Assembly (NCBI GenBank): GCA_964459065.1
Contig: CAYWMN010000179.1
Span: 1-7,878, forward strand
Source: JAMCXS01 sp964459065
GTDB taxonomy: Bacteria; Acidobacteriota; Terriglobia; UBA7540
Direction of reading: 5' to 3'
DNA: 7,878 nucleotides
The notes beneath the pieces are model-generated. The model worked only from the letters and a program-made list of their open reading frames with translations. It did not search any database and was not told the origin of the DNA. How positions within the stretch are numbered: the first letter of the stretch is position 1; each line of letters starts with the position of its first letter. Both the position numbers and the translations under genes were made by a program. Positions 1 through 5,746 of this stretch are shown piece by piece.

Positions 1-2
1 AC

Positions 3-746
3 AAAGGCATCCATTATATCTCTGTGGTTACTCAAGTCTACCGGGAAGCTCTCGCGCAAAAACCCGATGATTCCGCGCTCGCCCTGCATTTGGGAACAGC
101 GCTTGCAGCAATGAACGATTGGAGCGGTGCCATCAGCGTTTTCCGGCAGGCGGTCAAAAGCGATCCCCGCTCTGCCGAGGCCCACACAAACCTGGCTGGG
201 GCGCTCGAACGATCCGGCGATCATCAAGGCGCCGCGGCCGCGGCTCAGGCGGCATTGAAGATTACGCCGAACTCCTCCCGGGCGCATTATGTGTTGGGCG
301 TGGCGTGGCTCGGCCAGGGAAAATCCCAGGGCGGGATCAGCGAACTGAAAGAGGCGCTGCTCGGCAAGCCCGATGACTCTGAAGCGCGGCTTGCGCTGGC
401 CAACGCCTTGGGGGCGGAAGGCAATCTCGACGAAGCGATCGGACAATACAAGCAATACTTGCAGTCGCGGCCCAAAGATGTGGATGCGCGGCTGGCTCTT
501 GCGCAGGCACTCAACGCCGGAAAAAACTACGCGGCAGCCGTCCTGCAGTGCGAGCAGGCCGTGCGGATTGCACCCAGCAATCCCGAAGCCCACTATCAGC
601 TTGCATTGAATCTGGAAGCGGTCGGCAAGCGCCAACCGGCCCGGCGGGAATACGAAACCTATCTGCAGCTCGCTCCTCAGGCTCCCAATGCGGCCCAGGC
701 CCGCGAGCGGTTAAAAAAGCTTACCAACCGCGCCAGCCGCAAATAA
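3..746 (+). CDS. TPR-repeat protein, 5' end cut by the window edge
   Basis: The reading frame is open from the left edge to the TAA at 744-746. A GTG at 24 could start a 240-residue product, but no Shine-Dalgarno site lies close to it and the frame continues upstream without a stop, so I read this as the C-terminal part of a longer protein. Counting from that GTG, six consecutive 34-residue tetratricopeptide repeats run at about 17-50, 51-84, 85-118, 119-152, 153-186 and 187-220, after half a repeat at 5-16. Each repeat shows the usual small residues and a Pro at its end (for example KPDD, DPRS, TPNS, KPDD, RPKD, APSN). A short basic tail ends the protein. TPR arrays are protein-binding scaffolds; the partner and cellular location cannot be told from this part. 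The gene converges on the acyl-CoA dehydrogenase gene, with 43 bases between their stop codons. Confidence 0.8.
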   Translation, partial: KGIHYISVVTQVYREALAQKPDDSALALHLGTALAAMNDWSGAISVFRQAVKSDPRSAEAHTNLAGALERSGDHQGAAAAAQAALKITPNSSRAHYVLGVAWLGQGKSQGGISELKEALLGKPDDSEARLALANALGAEGNLDEAIGQYKQYLQSRPKDVDARLALAQALNAGKNYAAAVLQCEQAVRIAPSNPEAHYQLALNLEAVGKRQPARREYETYLQLAPQAPNAAQARERLKKLTNRASRK

Positions 747-750
747 GCCG

Positions 751-771
751 AAAAACACAGGTTTCAGCCTG
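751..771 (-). terminator. weak candidate terminator of the minus-strand operon
   Basis: Read on the minus strand, CAGG (771-768) and CCTG (761-758) can form a 4-bp stem around a 6-base loop, followed shortly by five T residues (755-751). It sits just past the stop of the acyl-CoA dehydrogenase gene, where a terminator is expected between convergent genes. The stem is short, so this is only a suggestion. Confidence 0.3.
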
Positions 772-789
772 GCGCAAGCCGGTTCTCGT

Positions 790-1971
790 CTAGCTCCGGC
801 CGAGCACCGCTTTGGCGATCGTCTGGAGCTGCATGAAGGAGGTTCCTTCATAGATCTTTCCGATCTTTGAATCGCGCAGGTATTTCTCGACCGGATAATC
901 CTTGGTAAAGCCGTATCCTCCGAAAATCTCAATGGCCTCGGACGCCACGCGCTCGGCCACTTGGGAAGAATAGTACTTGGCCATCGCGGCCTCTTTCAGA
1001 AAAGGTTGCCGGGCGTCTTTCAGCCGGGCGGCGTTGTAGGTCAACAGCCGCGCGGCCTCAATTTCGGTCGCCAGGCGGGCAAGCTGAAACTGAACGGCTT
1101 GAAATTCCGCGATGGGCTTGCCGAATTGCTTCCGTTCGCGCGCGTAGCCCGCGGCGTGATCGAACGCGCCGCGGGCCACGCCTACCATTTGCGCGCCGAT
1201 CCCGATCCGCCCCTCGTTGAGCGTTTCGATGGCCACCTTATAACCTTTTCCCACTTCGCCCAGAACGTTCTGCCTGGGCACGCGGCAGTCTTCAAGAATC
1301 AGCTCGCAGGTTGAAGAGGCTCGAATGCCGAGTTTGTCTTCTTTCTTCCCGACCGAAAACCCCGGCAAGGACCGCTCCACCAGAAACGCCGTCACGCCTT
1401 TGTATCCAAGTTCGCGGTTCACGGTGGCAAACACAATATAGAGCCCGGCTTCCCTGGCGTTGGTGATCCAGAGCTTGCGTCCGTTCAGAATATAGTGGTC
1501 GCCGTCTTCGCGCGCCTGGGTTGCAAGTGCGAAAGCGTCGCTGCCCGACCCCGCTTCTGAAAGCGCATAGGCACCCACCGTATCGCGCGCCAAACGCGGC
1601 AGGAAGGCGGCTTTCTGAGCTTCCGTTCCCCATCGCTCAATGGCGTTTGACACCAGCGTGTTCTGGACGTCGATCACCACGCCCGCTGAAGCATCAACGC
1701 GGGAGAACTCCTCAATCGCCAGAATCGCCATGAAGAACGTGCCGCCGCTTCCACCGTAAGCTTCCGGCACTTCAATCCCCATGAAGCCCTGCTCAAAAAA
1801 CTGATCGACCAGCTCCGGCTTGAACACGCCTTCGCGGTCCATCTGTGCGACGTGCGGGCCGATCTCTTTCTCGGCAAATTCCCGCGCCGCCGCCCGGAAC
1901 ATCTGCTCTTCTTCACTCATCACGGTTAACGGTTGGCTTGAAGCTGCCGGCGCAGCAATGGGTTCACTCAT
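790..1971 (-). CDS. acyl-CoA dehydrogenase, short/branched-chain (ACADSB-like)
   Basis: A 393-residue flavoprotein dehydrogenase expected to form the alpha,beta double bond in an acyl-CoA and pass electrons to electron-transfer flavoprotein. The family length is about 380-400, so it is complete. The acyl-CoA dehydrogenase signature 1 is intact at 136-148 (ALSEAGSGSDAFA). The C-terminal signature region at 349-369 has GGYGFTKDYPVEKY, with Glu in place of the usual leading Gln. The catalytic base is Glu375 in IYEGTS. The stretches KDYPVEKYLRDSKIG, LNEGRIGIGAQM and EAARLLTYNAARL recall human ACADSB (2-methylbutyryl/isobutyryl-CoA), so a branched- or short-chain substrate is likely, though inferred. 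It is not AidB-like, which is much longer. The start overlaps the polymerase stop by 8 bases (ATGAGTGA) and has a strong ribosome site, so translation is probably coupled. It is the last gene of the operon. A second Met at 18 is a possible alternative start. Confidence 0.95.
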   Translation of the reverse strand: MSEPIAAPAASSQPLTVMSEEEQMFRAAAREFAEKEIGPHVAQMDREGVFKPELVDQFFEQGFMGIEVPEAYGGSGGTFFMAILAIEEFSRVDASAGVVIDVQNTLVSNAIERWGTEAQKAAFLPRLARDTVGAYALSEAGSGSDAFALATQAREDGDHYILNGRKLWITNAREAGLYIVFATVNRELGYKGVTAFLVERSLPGFSVGKKEDKLGIRASSTCELILEDCRVPRQNVLGEVGKGYKVAIETLNEGRIGIGAQMVGVARGAFDHAAGYARERKQFGKPIAEFQAVQFQLARLATEIEAARLLTYNAARLKDARQPFLKEAAMAKYYSSQVAERVASEAIEIFGGYGFTKDYPVEKYLRDSKIGKIYEGTSFMQLQTIAKAVLGRS

Positions 1972-4318
1972 GTGCCATACCTCCCAAACGACCCTTCATC
2001 TTACCACCGGGGAATGATGGTGCAACAAGGGGCTTTGTCGTTGGGCTTTCCCGGCCGTTTGGGCGGGGAGCAAAGTGCTCGAAAGGTTTGAAGGCGTCGC
2101 GAAGCGCCTGCTGGTATCGTTCGACGTCGTAGCCGCGCCAGGCCTCCCACAAGGTAAAGGCGCGGAAGCGGTCGTCGGGCAATTTGGAATCGGCGTCGGT
2201 GATGATGTACTCGACGTTTTCTCCCGGGCGCAGCTTGACGCCGGAGCGGTCCAGTTGCCGGGCCACGATGGCCGTGGCGGTATCTTTGCGGTAGGCTTCC
2301 GGAGCGCGCGTCAGGCGTTTGCTGATGACCAGTTCCTCAATCGCCAGGCCGCCGCCGGCCAGGCGGTCGAGCGCGCGCTCGAAAACCCGGCGGGCTTCTT
2401 CAAGCTTGGCGCAGTAGCTTTCAAAATCGCGGGCCTCGGCCAGAATCTCCAGAACATCCTGCTGCATGCGCGCAATGAACGGCGGCGTATCATGCCGGCG
2501 GCACTCGAGCCCGCGAACCTTTAACTCGCCTTTTTCCGAGACCGCGAAAAAACGGTTCGGCACCGGAATCTCCGCGTGCTGCCGGGAAGGCAGAAAAACC
2601 ACGTAGCGGTAAACCGCTTCCAGCTCGAGCGGCAGATTCGTCAGCGCCGCAATCTCCTGCGCGAGACGCTCATAAACGGAAGGTGTGGCGCGCGGCCGCT
2701 CGACATAGAGTGAATCAACCAGCGCGTGCAGCACGCGATAGCCCTGCCGCTCCGCGGTTTCCTTGGCCACCAGCAATTTCTCCCGCGCCAGGGCGTTGAT
2801 GGCTTCATGCGCTTCGATTTTGCCGAACCGCGCGTTTTTGTAGCCGGTGTAGCCAAAGCAGCAGACCAGCAGCCATTTGAGCGCCGAGCGGCGCAGGCCG
2901 TAGCTCTCGCGGCGTTCGCTTCCTTCCTTCGTCTCCGGCGGCGGGTTGGGTCTCCGGCTGCTGGTACAGGCGCGGCCGGCCATGCGCTGTTTGTATTCCG
3001 CGCGCTTGGCAATCAGCCGCTCCACCACGCGGCTGGTGATTCCGCGACGGCGCCGGCAGATCCGGTAACCCAGTTCCGGAACGCGCGGCGCCTCCGGGCA
3101 GCAGCGGCAGTTGACGGTCTCGGGCGACACATTGAAGCGCGCCATGATGTTGGGGAATTCACTCGAGAAATCGAGTTCCGCCACGTTCTCAAAAAATCCC
3201 AGGCGCGGCGGAAACACCAGCCCGCCGCGGTCGGCCCGCAGCAGTTCGTCCGGATGCTTGGGAGTTTCAGGTTCGGCTTTCTGCGCCGGAATCAGCGTGC
3301 CGTCGTGGTATGCAAGTTCCATCTGCATGTGGGAAATCCCCGTGCCGGTGGTGGTGCGGGCGGCATACTGCACGGGAAGCCGGGTGACGCGCACCAGCTC
3401 CCACAAGCCGTCCAGTTCGCACTGGTGCGCGATGAAGGAATTGCGGAGGTCCACGTGCAGCCGGCCCGCCAGCGTCGTGGCGCTTTGCTTGAACAACACG
3501 CGGCCGTAGCTCATGTAACTGCGCGAGTGGCTGCGTTCCACCGGCCGGCGATCGCGGTTGAGGCTCAGTTCAAAACGCCGGCGCCGGGCCTGGCCGATCA
3601 GCCCCGGCAGCAGCGTGGAATCACCCCACTCCGTCAAGATCAGGTCCGGATCGTGCGTGCGCAGCAGGCGCTCAAAACCGGCGGCCACCGGCTCATCGGC
3701 GTCATCGAGCACCTGCTGCTCGCCGTCGATTTCCACTTCAACCCGGCCCCGCCGGCCGTGCTTGGGATCGATGCGCGCCAGCCCTTCCAGGCGCAGTTGC
3801 AGAGTCTGCAAGGGCGGCAGTTCGTAATCGACGGCCCATTCATCGTCCCGGCATTCGATGGCCGTGATGGCTTCCGCGTCCCGCAAAGCGGGCGGGCCAC
3901 CCGCCGCGCCTTCCCGCATTTCCACTTCAACCCGGGCCAGCGGAAACACGCGCTTTTCCCAACAATAAAGCGGCGCCAGCATCAGGTCAGAGTTGTAAAG
4001 CGTGAAGGAAACATCGCACCGGCGCACAAAGCGCGCCAGCGCCGCAAATTCCGTGGGGCGATGAACGGTGACTTCCAGCACCCGCAGCGACCGCCGGTCC
4101 CAGAGGTTCATCTTTTCGGTCAGCGCGCACGCCGCGCGGGCGCGAGCCGCAAGCATCCCGGCAAGCCGTCGCAGTCGCGCTTCCGGTCCCTGCACGTAAA
4201 AGCGCGGATGAAACTCAGGGTCAATCAGCCGCCGGCGTTTCCGGTTCGGCTGAATCAGCCACAGCGTCATCCCCGCCGGCGAAGGGTAGAGGTCGAGAAT
4301 CCATCCACTGATTTTCAA
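1964..4318 (-). CDS. divergent family-B DNA polymerase (PolB2-like)
   Basis: A 784-residue family-B DNA polymerase, a compact full length. Domains: N-terminal region (1-150), exonuclease-like fold (about 150-320), palm and fingers (about 370-590), thumb (about 600-750), low-complexity tail. Motif A is LDFSSEFPNIM with catalytic Asp383 kept and Phe388 at the usual Tyr steric gate. Motif B (480-493) keeps Lys481 and Gly489, but the usual Asn is Val485 and the Tyr is Phe488. Motif C reads HALVDSLYV: Asp535 is kept, while the first Asp of DTDS is Leu. The exonuclease motifs look lost: DIE appears as RLE (176-178), and the exo II and exo III Asp are not visible. This pattern fits the PolB2 group (archaeal Dpo2 and bacterial relatives), associated as I recall with translesion synthesis. 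The start is TTG at 4318, because a TGA lies two codons upstream in frame and the next Met (17) would remove conserved N-terminal sequence. Its first 98 bases overlap the upstream gene. Confidence 0.93.
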   Translation of the reverse strand: MKISGWILDLYPSPAGMTLWLIQPNRKRRRLIDPEFHPRFYVQGPEARLRRLAGMLAARARAACALTEKMNLWDRRSLRVLEVTVHRPTEFAALARFVRRCDVSFTLYNSDLMLAPLYCWEKRVFPLARVEVEMREGAAGGPPALRDAEAITAIECRDDEWAVDYELPPLQTLQLRLEGLARIDPKHGRRGRVEVEIDGEQQVLDDADEPVAAGFERLLRTHDPDLILTEWGDSTLLPGLIGQARRRRFELSLNRDRRPVERSHSRSYMSYGRVLFKQSATTLAGRLHVDLRNSFIAHQCELDGLWELVRVTRLPVQYAARTTTGTGISHMQMELAYHDGTLIPAQKAEPETPKHPDELLRADRGGLVFPPRLGFFENVAELDFSSEFPNIMARFNVSPETVNCRCCPEAPRVPELGYRICRRRRGITSRVVERLIAKRAEYKQRMAGRACTSSRRPNPPPETKEGSERRESYGLRRSALKWLLVCCFGYTGYKNARFGKIEAHEAINALAREKLLVAKETAERQGYRVLHALVDSLYVERPRATPSVYERLAQEIAALTNLPLELEAVYRYVVFLPSRQHAEIPVPNRFFAVSEKGELKVRGLECRRHDTPPFIARMQQDVLEILAEARDFESYCAKLEEARRVFERALDRLAGGGLAIEELVISKRLTRAPEAYRKDTATAIVARQLDRSGVKLRPGENVEYIITDADSKLPDDRFRAFTLWEAWRGYDVERYQQALRDAFKPFEHFAPRPNGRESPTTKPLVAPSFPGGKMKGRLGGMAHE
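1979..1985 (-). promoter_or_regulatory. ribosome binding site of the acyl-CoA dehydrogenase gene
   Basis: On the minus strand GGGAGGT lies 7 bases before the ATG at 1971, inside the last codons of the polymerase gene. It supports this start over the internal Met at residue 18 and shows that the gene is arranged for translation from the polymerase transcript. Confidence 0.75.
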
Positions 4319-4568
4319 GGTTCATCCCCAGGCGCGCTTCAATCGAGCGCAGCCGAATTTCATGATCGAGCGCCACCGCCACGTTGATGGCGTCCATGGC
4401 GTGCACGGGAAACGCATAGGTGCAGGCTTGCAGATAAAGCCGCACGCGGTTGAACATGGCCTCCAGATGCGCGCGCTCTTCACGCCGCAAGGCCCGCCCA
4501 AAAACGCGCTCCCAATGCTGCATCTCTTCTTCAACCAGTTCGCGGAAGGTCGCGAGGGTTCGTCCCAT
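4221..4568 (-). CDS. small helical protein of unknown function, polymerase-associated
   Basis: A 115-residue soluble protein that I do not recognise as a named family. Residues 1-85 look almost wholly alpha-helical: an amphipathic first helix (about 5-27, rich in Glu and Arg), a second (about 28-50, ERAHLEAMFNRVRLYLQACT), and a third (about 56-80). The last 20 residues are acidic and Pro/Ala-rich and probably disordered. There is no signal peptide or membrane segment. The ATG at 4568 is preceded by a purine-rich AGAGG about 6 bases upstream. Its first 38 bases overlap the end of the RadA-like gene and its last 98 overlap the polymerase start, so the tail codons are constrained by the polymerase N-terminus in another frame. 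Its position between a RadA-like protein and a polymerase suggests a bridging or accessory subunit; that is inference from context only. Its coding status is supported by tight nesting in the operon and a protein-like composition. Confidence 0.78.
   Translation of the reverse strand: MGRTLATFRELVEEEMQHWERVFGRALRREERAHLEAMFNRVRLYLQACTYAFPVHAMDAINVAVALDHEIRLRSIEARLGMNLENQWMDSRPLPFAGGDDAVADSAEPETPAAD
4325..4329 (-). promoter_or_regulatory. ribosome binding site fixing the TTG start of the polymerase
   Basis: On the minus strand GGGGA lies 6 bases before TTG at 4318. An in-frame TGA (4324-4322) lies within the spacer, so translation cannot begin further upstream. The site is inside the coding region of the small upstream gene, so ribosomes translating that gene pass over it. 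Confidence 0.6.
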
Positions 4569-5319
4569 GCCTCACCTCTCTCAAAGACTTGCTGCAACGC
4601 TCGCAAATCAACCGGGGCCGGCCGTCATCGCCCCGGCGGAAATGCCACACTTCGGTTGCCGCCGCCTGGACTTTTGCCAAAAAGTTCCGGCGGGCGGCGC
4701 TGGGCGTGAAAGTCTCCGGAGCCGTAAAAACAGCCACGGAAAGCCGCCGCAGGAGGGAGCGCCGGAGGTGGCCGAGCGCCTGCTCAAAAGCCACGCGCGC
4801 TTCCCAGTCCCGCACGTCTTCGTCAAAGTAAAGTTCCGGCAGCGCCGTCACCATCAGAATCTCCGCGGGAAAGCTTGCAAGAAAGCGCGGTACCCTGGCG
4901 ATAAGTTCCGTCAGCTGGAAGCAGGTGAAAGCCCGGGCCAGCTCCACCCGGCGGCTGAACCGCTCAAACGGCACGGAACGCTCACGGGCCAGCCGGGCGA
5001 GCAGCCGGGGATCGGCTGAGTTTGCGCCGTCCAGCAGGAGCACGCGCTTGCCTTCCAGCAGCAGACGAGGCAAAAAGTAATGGCTCAGCCGGGGCGTATT
5101 CCCCGGACCGTAAAACACCGCCATGCCCCGCTGGGGCAACGTCCAGGGCTTTGCAGAACCCGCCGGTCGAGTTGCGGCGGAAGCGCCCGGCGCGCCTGGC
5201 GCGCCCGGCCGGCCGATTCCGCCTTTGGGCGCCGGAGCTGCCTGCCGGGCGCCGCGAGCGACAGCAGTAAGTTCTTTCGATGCTTGATCTTGCGTGTTGA
5301 AGGGTAAATCGAACTGCAT
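4531..5319 (-). CDS. RadA/Rad51-like protein with degenerate ATPase motifs
   Basis: A 262-residue protein in three parts. Residues 2-7 (QFDLPF) resemble the hexapeptide used to bind the bacterial sliding clamp, such as QLSLPL of Hda. Residues about 20-60 are a Gly/Ala/Pro-rich linker with GAPGAPGA. Residues about 65-228 have the order of strands and helices of a RecA/RadA core: FYGPGNTPRLSH at the Walker A position, RVLLLDGAN, then ELARAFTCFQLTELI, like the ARAFNxxHQ segment of RadA, and ILMVTALPELYFDEDV at the Walker B position. The Walker A Gly-Lys-Ser/Thr is replaced by Pro76-Arg77-Leu78 and the Walker B Asp by Thr, so ATP hydrolysis looks unlikely. The C-terminus has one CxxC pair (239-242). 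The ATG at 5319 was chosen over upstream in-frame starts (as far as 5532) because GGGGAG lies 7 bases before it and the promoter lies upstream. I infer a recruitment or scaffold protein for the polymerase. Confidence 0.85.
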   Translation of the reverse strand: MQFDLPFNTQDQASKELTAVARGARQAAPAPKGGIGRPGAPGAPGASAATRPAGSAKPWTLPQRGMAVFYGPGNTPRLSHYFLPRLLLEGKRVLLLDGANSADPRLLARLARERSVPFERFSRRVELARAFTCFQLTELIARVPRFLASFPAEILMVTALPELYFDEDVRDWEARVAFEQALGHLRRSLLRRLSVAVFTAPETFTPSAARRNFLAKVQAAATEVWHFRRGDDGRPRLICERCSKSLREVRHGTNPRDLPRTG

Positions 5320-5326
5320 CGTAGCG

Positions 5327-5332
5327 CTCCCC
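5327..5332 (-). promoter_or_regulatory. ribosome binding site of the RadA-like gene
   Basis: On the minus strand GGGGAG lies 7 bases before the ATG at 5319. It decides the start, since the frame is open much further upstream. A small inverted repeat (CCGG at 5343-5340 and 5334-5331, 5-base loop) overlaps its first two bases and could partly hide it, although a 4-bp stem is weak. Confidence 0.65.
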
Positions 5333-5356
5333 GGTCCATCCGGTATCGACAAGGGC

Positions 5357-5385
5357 ATCATAGGCGAAGAAAAAACGAAAGTCAA
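5357..5385 (-). promoter_or_regulatory. sigma70-type promoter of the polymerase operon
   Basis: On the minus strand, TTGACT (5385-5380) and TATGAT (5362-5357) are separated by exactly 17 bases. Each differs from the consensus by one base. Transcription would begin near 5350, giving a leader of about 31 bases before the RadA-like start. I see no E. coli-type (CTGT-N8-ACAG) or Bacillus-type (GAAC-N4-GTTC) LexA box over it, so damage control, if present, would use another operator. The short CCGG-N5-CCGG inverted repeat (5331-5343) lies just downstream of the presumed start site. Confidence 0.75.
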
Positions 5386-5399
5386 GGAGGAGAAACCAA

Positions 5400-5540
5400 G
5401 TGGAGACGACGTCTCACATCCTGGCCAATCTGATGGACGAGGAAGCCGGGAATCCCCATCATCCCGAGCTGTGGCTCGAGTTTGCCGAATCCCTGGGCCT
5501 GAACCGCAAGGAGGTCGCGAACGCCACGCCATCGCCTGCT
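5400..5540 (+). pseudogene. relic of a PqqC/TenA-like oxidoreductase gene
   Basis: From a GTG at 5400 the frame reads about 45 residues typical of the middle of the PqqC/TenA/CADD-like family (heme-oxygenase-like fold, often annotated iron-containing redox enzyme): SHILANLMDEEAGNPHHPEL, then WLEFAESLGLNRKEV. The resemblance to the family segment around HPELWLRFAEGLG is clear to the eye. Family proteins are about 220-250 residues, and the flanking parts are absent: upstream is the divergent promoter, and downstream (from about 5535) the frame loses resemblance and runs into a terminator. A purine-rich AAGGAGG ends 9 bases before the GTG, so a short peptide could still be made. I read it as an internal fragment left by deletions on both sides. 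It could instead be a small expressed gene, but the open frame running through the terminator argues against that. Confidence 0.5.
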
Positions 5541-5572
5541 GATAGCGGTTTCACAATTTCATCAACACCTCG

Positions 5573-5599
5573 GGGCCGCCTTGGCGCGGCCCTTTTTTT
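5573..5599 (+). terminator. rho-independent terminator
   Basis: GGGCCGC (5573-5579) and GCGGCCC (5586-5592) form a perfect 7-bp GC-only stem with a 6-base loop, followed at once by seven T residues (5593-5599). This is a textbook intrinsic terminator for + strand transcription. The only coding trace upstream on that strand is the PqqC/TenA-like relic, so it probably once ended that gene. It now shields the Gfo/Idh/MocA gene from upstream transcription. Confidence 0.88.
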
Positions 5600-5669
5600 C
5601 TGCCCGGCCAGCACGCCATCGCGGCGCACCGGCCCGGCCAGGGTTCGGCGGCAACCGCCCCTCAATCCT

Positions 5670-5697
5670 GCATTTATTCCTGCTCCCTGATAGAATG
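5670..5697 (+). promoter_or_regulatory. candidate promoter of the Gfo/Idh/MocA gene
   Basis: TAGAAT (5692-5697) is preceded by TG one base earlier, making an extended -10 element. A weak TGCATT lies 16 bases upstream as a possible -35. It sits between the terminator and the start codon at 5747, which is where a promoter is needed. The weak -35 keeps confidence moderate. Confidence 0.4.
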
Positions 5698-5746
5698 TCC
5701 CCCAGCGCAAGCTACTGGTCGTTGCGCAAAGCGGAGGAGGCTCAAG

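Noticed and set aside
790..1971. Reading the acyl-CoA dehydrogenase as an AidB-type alkylation-damage protein because of the nearby Ada-like gene
   Set aside because: AidB is about 540 residues with a distinct C-terminal domain. This protein is 393 residues with a standard catalytic Glu and strong likeness to ACADSB.
2726..4387. Long + strand open frame of 553 codons opposite the polymerase
   Set aside because: It is a mirror frame produced by high GC at third codon positions of the polymerase gene. The translation is rich in His, Arg, Gln and Ala with no domain, and the opposite strand has clear catalytic motifs.
5029..5319. GC-rich Gly/Ala/Pro repeat as a possible insertion or coding artefact
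   Set aside because: The frame is continuous, flanked by a conserved-looking N-terminal motif and a RecA-type core, and such linkers are common in clamp-tethered proteins.
5320..5532. N-terminal extension of the RadA-like protein to an upstream ATG at 5532
   Set aside because: The extension would cross the promoter, lies opposite the PqqC/TenA-like relic, is not protein-like, and lacks the good ribosome site found before 5319.
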